Below are positions 35,795 through 48,009 of a stretch of DNA of 64,000 nucleotides, piece by piece; within the stretch, counting starts at the first letter, position 1, and each line of letters starts with the position of its first letter. Origin of the DNA: Echiichthys vipera (Eukaryota > Chordata > Actinopteri > Perciformes > Trachinidae); contig OY829657.1 in assembly GCA_963691815.1 (NCBI GenBank), positions 3,347,533 through 3,411,532 on the forward strand. Reading direction: 5' to 3'. The notes below the pieces were generated by a model. The model saw only the letters and a list, made by a program, of their open reading frames with translations. It was not told where the DNA came from and made no database searches. Made by a program: the position numbers and the translations under genes.

Positions 35795-36266
35795 AGTGAT
35801 CGGGAAGGCTGGCTCTGTGATTGGCTGCAAACAGGACACTCTGGAGGCCGTGGTGGAGAGGAGGACACTGAAAACACTGTCCTCCATCATGGATCATCCT
35901 CTCCATCCTTTCCACCTCACACTGGTCAGACAGCGGAGCAGCTTCCCCAGAGGCTGCTGCAGCTTCACTGTCGTAGCAACAGATACAGGAAATCTCTCCA
36001 TCACTGTATATAATAATAATAATATTAATATATATATATATATAATAACTCCCCCACCTCTGCCTGACAGAGAACTCTGCTCTCTCTACTGTTTTGTTGT
36101 ATAGATTATTATTGTTATTGTTTATAGCACACTGTGCACTGTAGCCTATATATACACTATGTACATATTGGATTTTATGTATGTTACTGACCCACTGCTG
36201 CTGTAACATAATCGTTTCCCAGTCTGGGATCATCAAAGTAACTCTATTCTATTCTATTCTATTCTA
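35795..36266 (+). mobile_element. L2-like LINE C-terminus and 3' end
   Basis: Encodes GKAGSVIGCKQDTLEAVVER followed by a conserved C-terminal stretch typical of L2-like fish LINE reverse transcriptases. It ends in an ATTCT microsatellite at 36241-36266, the usual short-repeat tail. No endonuclease or catalytic core, so 5'-truncated. Confidence 0.65.
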
Positions 36267-36419
36267 AATGTATTACAAGATGAATTAGATGTATACAGGA
36301 TCAAAAGTATAATAATTGGTGTGATGTGTGTTCATTTTCCAAAAAGTTTCCTATGATTTGAGACCCAAAGTGCGCACAGTGAACCACATTGGAGCAGGAA
36401 ACAACAAAAACAAACACCA

Positions 36420-36768
36420 AAACAGCCACAGCCAATGAGAAAGAGCGCGCGGCCCTTTAAGAAACAATGTGAGCACTTAAACAAAAGGATCATAAAGTAT
36501 TGAGTGTCGCGTTTGGCCCCTTAAACGCGCCGGCGCACCGTGGACACTGGTGACACATTTCACATTAAAGTTTAAAGTTGTAAAAACAAACAAAACAAAA
36601 AAACCCAGTCTGTTAGTGAGGAATGAGGTGCCAGTCGTGTGATCAGCTGTCCTGGGAGCTGCGCTGGAGCCCACACCGCTGCGATGCGCACTGTTCACTC
36701 CGGACTGAGCCGCTGCAGCCGCGGGACATCTGCGCCTCCGGAGCGGCTCACGGGCAGGTGTGATTACG
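36420..36768 (+). promoter_or_regulatory. kcns3: putative kcns3 promoter and non-coding first exon
   Basis: A CpG- and GC-rich stretch (gcgcgcggccc at 36446, cgcgccggcgcacc at 36525, gccgcgggacatctgcgcc at 36718) ends at a consensus donor, TTACG|GTAAGA, with the exon ending at 36768. It has no long coding frame, so is read as a 5'-UTR exon spliced to the acceptor at 39022-39024. The link to kcns3 is inferred. Confidence 0.5.
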
Positions 36769-37654
36769 GTAAGAGCGCGCTGCTGTGCTAATGATCCACA
36801 GATGATGATGATTCATTTGCAGAGATGCTGACATCACTTGTCTTACTAATATTCTGTGCGCAGTTTTCTGTTTTACTCGTTGAATCCTTTCCTGCGTCCT
36901 TGTGTTTGGCGCACAAAGTCTGCTCCATGTCCACTTTGGTCTTTTACTCTTTACTCTTTTCTCATCACCCATTCTTTTTTCGGAGTCTGAAACGTCGACA
37001 ACTCGTTTTGCTGCAGAAACGTGTCGGATCTGACCTTGTTTTGTCGTGTCACTGCAATTTGAAACGCTGGATTTCGTGCGTAACACAATCCAAGTCAGAC
37101 TGGAGCTCCAGGCTGAAGGCAGGAGGCACTGCTGACAAAGTCCAAGTGTTTCATATTCTTAAAGGCTTTTCCATACTTTGTTTTGTCTGTTGTGAAAACA
37201 TGAATGGTGCAAATGTATTATGATCAGCATCAGTTTACTGTATGCTCTGTGCCATTTGCAGCGATTATATTCAATTGGATGAGTCAGTTCTCTTGCGTTA
37301 AGGCTAAAGTTTTTATTTCTTTTGCATTTTTACAACTTCAAAAAGTGGAAAATGCAGTGAGTAGGGGAGAGTGGGGTGGTTTGCGCCTGTGGGGAAGTGG
37401 AGCCAGCCCCTGTTTGAGGCAACCTTTAGACAAAACTGGTCAAGTGTCAGTCAAGACTCTTGAGTTAGAAAACATCTCACACAAATGTTCGTGCTTACAT
37501 CATAAGGCTATGCTGTTAGCATGAGGTTAACTCTAAACTGCTGGAGGATACCAGATTGTTTGAACAAGTGGCTCCATTGATTATATGACTATGGACGCAC
37601 TCACAATGTCCTTCAGTACTGTGCCCCAGGACCTTTCACAGCTAAAGTCTAGTT

Positions 37655-38145
37655 CGTTTGACCAGTGTGAGTGCACGCTTGCCGTCTATGGCCCGTTTGG
37701 GAGAGGTGGGCTTTTCTAAAGCAGGTTTGCACGTGTACGAGCACGAGGCCTACGGCGGTTCTGAGGTCATTTCCTGTGCGCATGTTGGGACATAGAAAAA
37801 AGAAGGAGGGACCATGCGCGGACATTTCAAACAATGGCGTTGAAAGGTTCACGTTGGTGTGATGCGGAGGTGGAGTGTTTACTGCAGATTTGGTCGATGA
37901 AAAGATTCAAAAACAGTCGACAAGACGCACAAAAACTCAGAGGTCTACGGAAAGATCTGGAAACAAAGCCACGCATCGCCATGACGTCATCAATGCGTGT
38001 GACGTGTTACGGCGTGATGACGTATAGGCAGCAAGAAGCATTCGCCGAGGCCCAGGTAGTGTGAGTACAAACGGGCCTGGAGGGGGTGACAAGGACCCTA
38101 AAGCCCGGGGCACGGGACGGAGGCACAGTGGGAGTGTGCCCTAAG
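37655..38145 (+). mobile_element. Harbinger-like element with SANT-type DNA-binding frame
   Basis: Inserted in the kcns3 5' intron. Between cagtgtgagtgcacgc on the left and acagtgggagtgtgccc on the right lies a frame (37834-38064) starting MALKGSRWCDAEVECLLQIW, which resembles the Myb/SANT-like protein of PIF/Harbinger transposons. It is short and probably dead. Related pieces sit at 17557 and 30960. Confidence 0.55.
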
Positions 38146-38574
38146 TATAATATGACTGCAATTCTACATTGCATGTTTGCATTTTATCACATAAATGATG
38201 AGAGATTTGGAATTTTGCATTTACAAAAGCCTTCATGCACGCTGGATCAGAGAGTAAAAGAAGGTTAGTCTAAGTGTGCATTTATGAATATGAATCATTA
38301 TTGCCCCAGTAATCTAACACCATATCATAGAAGTACTCACAAAACGTCCAGATCCAGGTCAACGACATTAACTACCTAAATCTGCAGCTCCCTAAACTGC
38401 TTTAAACTTTAAGCTGGCCCGTCATGTTGGTGATAGACAGATGGTTTATCCAATCAGCAACCAGCATTTTCGCCCCTTCCCAAAAGATCTCCAAACGTGA
38501 GAGTGGATTATAGTAACTGTTACTTTTTGGTTGCTTGCATCTCTGGAAGTGCGTTTGCCTCTCTGTCTTTGTTT

Positions 38575-38642
38575 CTGTCTTTGTCTCTCTCTGTCCATCC
38601 GTCCGTCTTTTCTCTCTCTCTCTCTCCTTCTCTTCCTCTCTC
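38575..38642. repeat. CT-rich low-complexity tract
   Basis: Pyrimidine-rich run (tctctctctctctccttctc and neighbours). Confidence 0.7.
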
Positions 38643-38769
38643 CGGTGCAGACAGATGTCCGTCCTCCACAGAGCTGGGTCTGTCTGACGTTCCTGTCTGT
38701 TATAGTGAAGGTTTTCAACGCCACCGTACTCTACGGGGGAATTGTTGGGTCTGTGTAAATCATAAATAA

Positions 38770-38865
38770 GTCATAGAGTGTGGTCTTTACCTACTCTGTA
38801 AAGTGTCCTGAGATCACTTCTGTTATGATTTGGCACTATAAATAAAATTGAATTGAATTGAATAT
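38770..38865 (+). mobile_element. LINE/SINE 3' tail, plus orientation
   Basis: Ends AATAAAATTGAATTGAATTG and matches the reverse complement of 16866-17010. No body present. Confidence 0.5.
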
Positions 38866-39024
38866 GCTGAGCACATGCGGATCAATCCATCTGGCGGCGT
38901 CAGGTTACCAGAAACCAAGATGCAACCCGATGCCTGACAGCTCTGATGTAACGCGCTTCAGTGTGGTCAAATGACATAGAAGAAAGTGTAAGGTGTTCTA
39001 ATTTCTGTGTTTCTTTGTGCGCAG

Positions 39025-39080
39025 GCAACAAAGCCTCTGAGGTTTTCACCAAGGACAGCTAATCGGCCTACGCCGTCATC
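39025..39080 (+). other. kcns3: kcns3 5'-UTR part of the coding exon
   Basis: Follows an acceptor (tttgtgcgcag ending 39024). It contains an in-frame TAA at 39060 upstream of the ATG, so translation cannot extend further left in this exon. Confidence 0.6.
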
Positions 39081-40382
39081 ATGATGTATGGACACACCCT
39101 CCCGCCTCACAGCCCCGATGATTGCTTTATTAATGTCAACGTCGGTGGTTTCAAACAACGACTGGAGCACAACGTTCTAAAACAATTCCCACAGACGCGC
39201 CTGGGTCGCCTTCTGTGCTGCAGCTCCGAAGAAGCAGTCCTGGAGCTCTGCGATGACTTCACCCCGTCTGAAATGGAGTACTATTTTGACCGCAATCCAC
39301 GTTTTTTCTGTTACGTTCTCAACTTTTACCTCACGGGCAAAATCCACCTGGTGGACGGGCTGTGTGTCGTCTCGTTTTGTCAAGAGATTGAGTATTGGGG
39401 CATCAAGGGGCATCACCTAGCCTTCTGCTGCAGCAACAAATTCCATGAACTGAAGGGTCTTGCTGAAGATAAGTGCTGGGATCAGAGGAGCGATGAACTG
39501 CAGCTCCACAGCTTGGACTCGTCTACTGAGGAGCTGTCAACTTCGGAGGACGACGTAGACGCGTTTGAAGGCTCCTGGTGTGCAAACGCTCGCAAGAACA
39601 TCTGGATTCGACTTGAGAATCCGGGTTACTCCACTTCAGCCAAAGTGATGGCTGTAGCATCCCTGAGTGTGGTCCTGGTCTCTATCGTTGCCATGTGCGT
39701 CCACAGCATGCCGGACTTCTATCAAGTGGATCTCAATGAGAAGGAGATTGAGAACCCAGTGCTGAGCTTCTTTGAGAGCTTCTGCGTTCTGTTCTTCTCC
39801 GCGGAGTTCATTCTCCGTCTGGCTGTCGCACCGTCAGCCAAGAAGTTCCTGAGCAGCCCTCTCAATATCATCGACTTCCTGTCAGTTTTGCCCTTCTACG
39901 TCACTCTAGCCTGTGATCTCATGAACGAAGTTGAGAACACAGACCTGGGGAACTTCGGCAAGGTGGTACAGATCTTGAGGTTGATGCGGGTGTTTCGCAT
40001 CCTAAAGCTGGCTCGCCACTCAGCTGGCCTTCGCTCTCTCGGCGCGACACTGCGACACAGCTCAAGTGAAATAGGACAGCTGGTGCTTTTCTTGTCCGTG
40101 GGCATTTCCGTGTTCTCTGCTCTCATTTGCTTCGTAGAGAAAGAATCTAAAGAGTCAGAGCTGCAGACGATCCCTATTAGCTGGTGGTGGGCCACCATTA
40201 GCATGACGACAGTGGGCTACGGGGACACCTTTCCCATCACGTTTGCTGGAAAGCTCATAGGAACTCTGTGCATCCTCTGCGGGCTGCTGATCGTGGCTCT
40301 GCCCATTACCAACATCTTCAATAAATTCGCCAAGTTCTATCAGAAGCAAAGACATATAGACCTCAGACGAGGCAAGACATGA
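39081..40382 (+). CDS. kcns3: potassium voltage-gated channel subfamily S member 3 (Kv9.3), single coding exon
   Basis: A silent Kv alpha subunit: it forms no channel alone but joins Kv2-type subunits at the plasma membrane and alters their gating. Residues 15-115 are the T1/BTB tetramerisation domain (NVNVGGFKQ at 18-26). Six membrane segments follow: S1 about 189-209, S2 229-249, S3 262-282, S4 295-318 with R300, R303, R306, K309 and R312, S5 331-352, pore helix and filter TVGYGD at 377-382, S6 391-414. S6 has PIT (408-410) in place of the PVP of conducting Kv channels, as expected for a silent subunit. Two ATGs stand in tandem (39081, 39084). The 433 residues are shorter than human Kv9.3 (about 491), with the loss entirely after S6. 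Confidence 0.95.
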   Translation: MMYGHTLPPHSPDDCFINVNVGGFKQRLEHNVLKQFPQTRLGRLLCCSSEEAVLELCDDFTPSEMEYYFDRNPRFFCYVLNFYLTGKIHLVDGLCVVSFCQEIEYWGIKGHHLAFCCSNKFHELKGLAEDKCWDQRSDELQLHSLDSSTEELSTSEDDVDAFEGSWCANARKNIWIRLENPGYSTSAKVMAVASLSVVLVSIVAMCVHSMPDFYQVDLNEKEIENPVLSFFESFCVLFFSAEFILRLAVAPSAKKFLSSPLNIIDFLSVLPFYVTLACDLMNEVENTDLGNFGKVVQILRLMRVFRILKLARHSAGLRSLGATLRHSSSEIGQLVLFLSVGISVFSALICFVEKESKESELQTIPISWWWATISMTTVGYGDTFPITFAGKLIGTLCILCGLLIVALPITNIFNKFAKFYQKQRHIDLRRGKT

Positions 40383-40673
40383 ACCCTCCCCAGCAAGAAG
40401 AGGAGTGCTCTGAAGAGTACCATGATGTCAAAACTGTTAAAGAAGCTGTGACGATGACACATGAGCAGGGGAAAGGGGGTCGTGATCAACTTGGCTAAAA
40501 GAAAATGGGGCTTAGCATTCAAAGGTCAAGTCTTTCTTGGTCTTGTGCCGCAAAGAATACAGTTTGTTCATAGTTAAGGGGAGTAATTCGACTTTTTGGG
40601 AAGGTTGCGAGAGTTACATGTAAAGATCTATACCACTCAATGTAGCATGCACCAGCAGCCTTAGTTTAAGCTT

Positions 40674-40679
40674 AATAAA
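40674..40679 (+). terminator. possible kcns3 polyadenylation signal
   Basis: AATAAA about 290 bp after the stop codon. Confidence 0.5.
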
Positions 40680-40853
40680 GACAACAAATGGGCACCTGTC
40701 TCTGCCCAAATCTAACAAAATGCAGCTACTAGCAAAGTCTGCTAAGCTTGAGGAAGTGACTGGTCCTGGCCAAGAAATGATGCACAGCAAACAGAAACAG
40801 CAAAGCAACAGATAAACAGATATAGCATGTATTTAGTAATATATACAGTAGAC

Positions 40854-41056
40854 CATGGGTGTCAAAGTGATCCAGTGAAGGGCCGTGTGGCTGCAGGTTT
40901 TCATTCCAACCAAGCAAAAACACACCTGACTCGACTTACTCAACCACCTGAACTGTCTTCACACAGTTGATTTGTTGGACCAGGTGTGTTTTTGATTGGT
41001 TGGAATGAAAACCTGCAGCCACAGCGACTCTTTACTGGATCACTTTGACACCCATG
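40854..41056. mobile_element. hAT-like foldback miniature element, copy 1
   Basis: Long inverted repeats (CATGGGTGTCAAAGTGATCC and its complement at the right). Perfect 8-bp target duplication CAGTAGAC at 40846-40853 and 41057-41064. Confidence 0.85.
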
Positions 41057-41244
41057 CAGTAGACGTTCTGGTAGGTTGATTTAGTTACCTGTGGACTAAT
41101 CTAGTTTACCGGATGTACAGTACAGTGCTGGGATCGAGCCTGACATCTGGCACATCAGGCCCCTTCCACAATCTCCACTATCTATTTTGCAAGGGCATCA
41201 TCCGGGGTTTTTCGCCGTCCAAGATGATCGGGATAGGTTTAAAG

Positions 41245-41459
41245 GAGGGCTGCCCAACCCTGCTCCTGGAGGGCCGATGTCCTGCATGTTTTAGATTTCC
41301 CTCTGCTCCAGCACACCTGAGTCTAACAATGTGCTCGTTATCAAGCAGCTGATGCTCGTCACAGGTTTGGAAATCTTTAGGCTCAAGTGTGTTTGAGCAG
41401 GGAGGAACCTAAAACACGCAGGACAGTGGCCCTCCAGGAGCAGGGATTGGGCACCTCTG
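41245..41459. mobile_element. hAT-like miniature element of a different family
   Basis: Ends GAGGGCTGCCCAACCCTGC and, inverted, GCAGGGATTGGGCACCTC. Perfect 8-bp target duplication GTTTAAAG at 41237-41244 and 41460-41467. Confidence 0.83.
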
Positions 41460-41695
41460 GTTTAAAGAAATACAAAAAAACTGGAGTGACGGTTTCCCCC
41501 AATACCAAGATGATAGGCCGGTATAGCCAGACTATACTAATGTGTTATGTCAGATCCTGGCAGGCTGTTTTGCCTCGTTTCCAGTCTTCATGCTAGGCTA
41601 TGCTAAGCTAAGCTAGCCGGTAGGGATGAGAATCAAGAACGGGTTCCAGTAGGTGACAGGAGCACGTGCAAAACAATGACGTCCACTCCTTAGAA

Positions 41696-41899
41696 CATGG
41701 GTGTCAAAGTGATCCAGTAAAGAGTCGCTGTGGCTGCAGGTTTTCATTCCAACCAAGCAAGAACACACCTGACTCGACTTACTCCATCACCTGAACTGTC
41801 TTCACACAGTTGATTTGTTGGACCAGGTGTGTTTTTGATTGGTTGGAATGAAAACCTGCAGCCACAGCGACCCTTTACTGGATCAGTTTGACACCCATG
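41696..41899. mobile_element. hAT-like foldback miniature element, copy 2
   Basis: Same family as 40854-41056. Flanks CCTTAGAA (41688-41695) and CGTTAGAA (41900-41907) match at seven of eight positions. Confidence 0.82.
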
Positions 41900-42122
41900 C
41901 GTTAGAAGAAGACACAGTGGGACCTTGTAATAAAAAATTTGTCAACTTGACTGAAAAAACCTAAATGAACATGCTGTAAAAACATTCTCTCACTTCTTCT
42001 ACACTGTGTTCAAACTCTGTGACTTGACTGATCAGGAATCAATAAGGGAATTGATAAAGATTTGGACCCATAGTCAGAATCCATAGCGACATCGATAGCA
42101 ACCAGTTGTCAGTTCCCATCCC

Positions 42123-42420
42123 TGCTAAAATCAATCAATCAATCAATCAATCCTTTATTTGTTAGGGACATTAATGAACAACGATAACAACAACACTGTA
42201 AAAGTGCCGGATTATAGCAAAGATGCTAATTAGCATCCGTAGTCCCTGCTAAAAAAAATAGAAAAAATACAAATAGAAGAGACAAAACACACAATACATT
42301 ACATACTCAGGAGGACACCGGACCCACACAGGATCAAACAATGAAATAAAGGCGTCTGGCTTCAGCTGCATCGCATCGTACGGATACAGGAGTGGCATCA
42401 ATCTTCCCATCTCATTTAGG
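42123..42420 (-). mobile_element. retroelement tail-like repeat
   Basis: AATC microsatellite (42123-42151) then ctttatttgttagggacatt, a retroelement-tail pattern in minus orientation. Boundaries and family uncertain. Confidence 0.4.
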
Positions 42421-43980
42421 CACAAGGCAAATTATTACCAAAATGTGAAACTGCTCCTTTTACCCTGACTTCATTCACAGTTAACCCAAGTGCAATACCA
42501 TGTTTTAAAGCCAAGTGCAATATAAACAATTGACAGTAAGATGCACGCTTATTCTCGCATTTGGAGCAAATCTTGCGTAGAGTGAAAAGACATGACGCAG
42601 CATTCTGTAGCTGTTCATGTCCGTTCCTGCGATGCTGTTGCGGTTCTCATCTGCTATTGACCCGTGCGCCTTGTTCCCATGTCTCTGTTGTATTGTGTGT
42701 CAAAAGGCTTTTAATTGCACGATCCGGCGGGAGGCGTGAGGCTTCTCGTCGCTCGCTCGGTCATCAGTGTAATGAGCTCTTCATCGATGTGCCCGGTTTA
42801 ACAGCAGTCAATAAAAGACCTTAAAAGGTGCTGAATTCACGAAGCGTCCCACGAAGCCCATTAGTCTTTAAATGGAGAAGCACAGACCAGACAACACATT
42901 TAAGTGTCTGCAGGATTATTTCCATGCATCATTAACAGTTTATATTTCACATTGTGTCAAATATACATGCAAACAAACATCCAATGGTGCTGTGCAATGC
43001 TTCTTTCCACTCACCCTCATTAGTAGTGCTCACGCAGCCTATGTGTGTTTTGTTTGTTATCTTTTACAAGAATGTGGCGATCGATAAAAACAGACCAAAC
43101 GTCCGGGTCGCCCTCCAAAAGAGCGCCAATACTGACGGAAACTTCCATCTCCGTCCAGCTCATTTGAATGCAAATCACAGAATCGACCGTTTCCGTGGTG
43201 AGGCGGTGATCTCCAGTCCGATTTGCTCTCGCCGGCGGCTGATGACTGTGACATTAGTGGTTTTTTGAGGCGTCAGCTGTCAGAGAACTGCTAAGTAGCA
43301 CGTGTCTTCGGCCCTTCATTGAATATCTAAGTCAGCACTCGGGGATGTGGTCACCCTTTATGCGCTGGGGTCCTTCCTCCTGTGTCCGTCCTTTATGCTC
43401 AAAGTCACACAGTAAGCTACTGCACGCTGATTTAGTCCGTTGCCTCGATCTTTATATGTCAACGTCAGCATCAGCGATATCTGTGGTCATCTCAGTAGTG
43501 AAGGACAGCGCGGTGGTAGCTGCACAGGAACACACAGCGCCTGGGCTGTACGGGTGCTCTGAGAGCTTAAACCTGATGCCAGAGATGTTGACCTGAGACT
43601 TGGTGACTCAGTCGTGACGCAGCTCCAGTCACTGTTTTGATGACTTGACAGAAAATAAAATACTTGGACTTGGAGGTTAAAGATTCGTGACTCGACTCGA
43701 CTTGAGACACGATGCCTCAAATGACTTGTCTGTGCTCATTTTGTGTTTTCAATTTAACAGGGCCTATTACACTCTATACTGACAATGTTGATCAATGTCG
43801 ACGATGACATCACAAGCGTGTGACATTGCCTGTGCTGCGTTTCAACCGTGGTCCAGCGTGCCCTTCTTCACTTCCCCTCAGCCCTCGGTGTTACGTAAGC
43901 TTACGTGCATACATGCTTTACACTAATTAACGGCTGTTTAAACCACATGCAAATGCCGCTGCCAGTCGTTTAATGTCATT
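42421..43980. other. intergenic, nothing recognised
   Basis: No gene or clear repeat was found on either strand; open frames are short and unrelated to known families. Confidence 0.4.
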
Positions 43981-44024
43981 TAACAGGAATTTCCCTCATT
44001 GTAAGAACAGTGGCAGTCCCCTTG

Positions 44025-44173
<149 letters not shown>

Positions 44174-44278
44174 GCAATATGAATGGTGGAAAAATAAGAA
44201 TTAAAATAATTTAAACACTTAACAAAGACCCAGTTGCCAGTGTATTCAACACACTGAGCTAGAACTATTGTAACTATT

Positions 44279-44419
44279 GGGGTTGGGGTTGAGGTTAGGG
44301 TTAGGGTTAGGGTTGAGATTAGGGTTAGGGTTAGGGTTGGGGTTGGGGTTGAGATTAGGGTTAGGGTTGGGGTTAGGGTTGGGGTTAGGGTTGAGATTAG
44401 GGTTTGAGGGTTAGGGGTT
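44279..44419 (+). repeat. short TTAGGG-variant tract
   Basis: Hexamer-register mixture of TTAGGG, TTGGGG and TTGAGA, the same variants seen in the large arrays to the right. It lies in the same orientation. Confidence 0.9.
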
Positions 44420-45612
44420 TAACAGGAGTTTCCCTCAGTGTAAGAACAGTTTTTGCGGCCTCATCTTGAACACTGCAGTTTCTCAGTCCAGACCCAAGAA
44501 ACAGCTGCACAGCACTTTCCCTGCTCTCCAGTAGGATTTGAGCCGCATGTCTCAGTCTGTCCATGTCTAATGATTATTTGCCTTTGCTGTTACACTTTAG
44601 TTTCACAGTGGCTTCCCAAGACGCAAATCAATTTCTTTTTAATTACCCTCACGGGGTTCACGCTACTCTGCTTACTCAGGACACACACAGTCACTCACAG
44701 TGTGTTTGAATGAAGCGTGTGGTCTTGAAATGCCACTTTTGTAGTGTAGGGGGGGAAACCTGCACTCCTGCTGACACATCACCTGAAAAACAAAAGCACC
44801 AAAGAAGAAGAACAGATCACAAATGTTCTTCTTACATTCACTCCTGGCAGAAATCAGATCTCCGGGGTATACATCGATGTGTCCAAGCACACACTGACAG
44901 GACAGGGAGAGGACAGAGACACAACAGCTGATGTGTGTGTATAATATAATATGTCCTTTATGCAGCGAATGGAAACTATATAGATAAGACACGCTGAACA
45001 AGGGCCCAGTTCAGTCTATGGATGTTCTCAGTTATCACATCTGTCTCTGCAGATCCATGTAATGAAATCACTCAGTGTATCTGTGCAAACCACCCGACTC
45101 AGGTCCCACACGCTCCGTGTTTCATTTCAAGGAAAGTGCCCATACTAGGATTTCATCTCTGGATGTCTGAAGGACGCCGGGCCTCAAATACAACCGTGCT
45201 GTATTACTCTGACACTTCTGCAGGAGGTAAGCGACTGAGTACAGCTGCACCCAGTGTGAGATCAGATTTTCTGTACGGCATGTAGATTGTTTTTCTTTTT
45301 TTGTGCTGCCTGAATGACAAGATAAAGAAACCCCAGTAAAGCTGAAACACAGATGACACAGAGTCTAAAAGTTAGACTTTCTTTAAAGATGAAACACAGA
45401 CCGTGTTACATGATCTCTGTTAAATTCCCTCTTGAATCAACACAGTCACCGTGCAGATACCTAAAAAAAGACATTTACGGCACGAGGAGCAAGAGTAAAC
45501 GAGCTGAAACGAGCAAAACTGAAGGAGAAGTTCATTTTTCACACAGCAACACATTTGTTTATTTGTGTCTTTGTTTCACCCTGAGGAAACGTTATGCGAT
45601 GGTATTTATTCT

Positions 45613-45847
45613 ATACATCTTCAGCCTCTTATCCGGGGTCGGGTCTCGGGGGCAGCAGCTCCAGCAGGGGACCCCAAACTTCCCTTTCCCGGGCCACATT
45701 AACCAGCTCTAACTGGGGGATCCTGAGGCGTTCCCAGGCCAGTGTGGAGATCTAATCTCTCCACCTGGTCCTGGGTCTTCCCCGAGGCCTCCTTCCAGCT
45801 GGAACATCTCCCTAGGGAGGCGCCCAGGGTTCATCCTTACCAGATGA
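45613..45847 (-). mobile_element. Rex/RTE-like LINE 3' fragment
   Basis: Shortest copy of the family at 2164-2818, starting ttcagcctcttatccggggt and ending at a ccttaccagatga segment. Confidence 0.7.
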
Positions 45848-45883
45848 GAAACCTATAATAGCATAAAAACACACCCAAAGGAC

Positions 45884-45978
45884 TAGGGCCAGGTGGAGCG
45901 CTTAATGAGCTGCTGTGGGGAACACCACCTGCAGCTGAACGTGGCAAAGCACACGAGACTGTGGTCGATCTCACATTA
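45884..45978 (+). mobile_element. L2/Rex1-like LINE fragment
   Basis: Matches 46725-46818 (ccaggtggagcgctt through gtggtcgatctca). Reverse-transcriptase segment; in the other copy it reads QVERFISCCGEHHLQLNVAK. Confidence 0.6.
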
Positions 45979-46710
45979 CTAAACTGTACAGTGTGTCGAA
46001 CAGTAATATGACAGTAACAATAACAGTAATATAATGATATGTCGTATCACAATGAATGGTAATGGTGAGAGCCATAAGCACTTGATAGAGTTTGACGGCT
46101 TTATGCTGTCCTCTAGTGGCCGTAATGTGTAACTGCACTTCTTTCTACCTTAAAAAGACTTATTTTGAATGTTTTAAGTGGAAATTTTACAACTACTAAT
46201 TTAATGTGATTATATAGACCAATAGATGGCAGAAAATCCCATTCTGCTATAGAGAGTTATTCTAATTTTAGTCGTTTAAGGGCAGTTATGTTGTGCACAT
46301 TGCCACCTTTTAATATCACAAGCTTTACAATAAGTAGTAGTATACGGCCGGTAGAAGAAGACTACGGGAGCCTTTTGCTGCATCTGCATATTGTAATGCT
46401 AAAATAGATTGTTAGGAGGGTTGTGTCTAGAAGAATCATTGATCAGTTGGTCAGGTTTGGGAATAAGGAGTGAGACTGGTTATGCTCGATACAAGAGGCA
46501 GCTTGTTATTCCACATTTATAATGGTGCATGACGCGCGTGAGTTGGATTTATAGTAGAATAAAATGGTGTTGTCTTATCCATGCAAAACAGTATAATATA
46601 AAATGTGAAGAGCCAAAGTCATGCAGTCAATGTTTCATAGCCCATTTTCAATGCTGTGTTATTTCTCATTATGCCATACTACTTAATGTATTAATACCGT
46701 ACATGTAAAG
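45979..46710. other. intergenic, nothing recognised
   Basis: AT-rich sequence between two LINE fragments; no gene seen. Confidence 0.35.
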
Positions 46711-47170
46711 GTGCCACAAAGGTCTGGGGCCAGGTGGAGCGCTTCATCAGCTGCTGTGGGGAACACCACCTGCAGCTGAACGTGGCAAAGACAAACGAGA
46801 CTGTGGTCGATCTCAGGAAGCAGAAGGCCCCAACGAACTGATGTGCAGATTGTGAAGTCTTAAATGTACACGGGCATTCAACCGGACGTCTACGAGAAGG
46901 GCCTGGGTCGGCTTTACTTCCTGGGGAGGCTCAGGTCCTTCAATGTGTGCAACGAGACGCTCCACAGGTACTACCAGCCTGCTGCGGCAAGCACAGTCTT
47001 CTACGCCGTGGCGTGCTGGGACGCAAGCATCAAAGTAAAGGACGCCAACAGACTGATAAAGCTCATTACAGAGGCCGGTCATCAGGACTAAGCTGCTCCA
47101 CTGGAGGAAGTGGCAGAGGACAGGATGCTGGCAAAACAACCGGTGATCCCGGACAACTCCTCCCACCACC
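46711..47170 (+). mobile_element. L2/Rex1-like LINE reverse-transcriptase fragment
   Basis: Encodes a QLNVAKTNETVVDL segment, then LGRLYFLGRLRSFNVCNETL and FYAVACWDASIKVKDANRLI, hallmarks of the C-terminal part of a fish L2/Rex1-type reverse transcriptase. Frame changes show it is dead. Confidence 0.65.
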
Positions 47171-47348
47171 TGAGATTCTAACTGAGCACCTCAGCAGCAG
47201 ACTCATTCAACCCACAGTGACTCCTGGTACTGCAGCTGACATTAAGAACCACCACCAATACCATGCCCACCTGACCCAGGGTTGTAGTTTGCTTGTGTGA
47301 CCACTTGAGGGCAGTAAACGCTCATGACTTTAAACACACTGAGCCATT

Positions 47349-47757
<409 letters not shown>

Positions 47758-48009
47758 TTATTTTAGAGACTTGAAACTTTGGCTACCCCCCCCTATTTGG
47801 TGGGTGCCGAGTGCACTCGTGCTGGTTTCGTTGCGATCGGACATCGGGAACCCTTTGATATAAAACAATTGTGTGCCTATTTTTTTTTCCTTAGGTGCTC
47901 ATTTGTTGAGACTTCGCCTACCCCCCTAATTATGGCCACGCGCTTTCCATCGGTACGAAAATGGAGTCTCTACGACGTTCCTATCAAAAGTTATGGCCTA
48001 TTTAAAATA
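47758..48009 (+). repeat. U cassette 1
   Basis: First of eight copies of a non-telomeric segment from ttattttagagacttgaaac to ctatttaaaata. It is CpG-containing, with a TATA-like gatataaaacaa at about 47857. Reads tttggtggg where the others have tttcgtggg. Confidence 0.92.

Noticed and set aside
36838..37223. 132-codon frame after the kcns3 first exon
   Set aside because: Lies in the inferred intron, has no domain, and kcns3 coding is complete in the later exon.
45052..45110. EGF-like reading (DPCNEITQC) after an AG
   Set aside because: Only part of a cysteine pattern, no proper exon end, and far from matn3.
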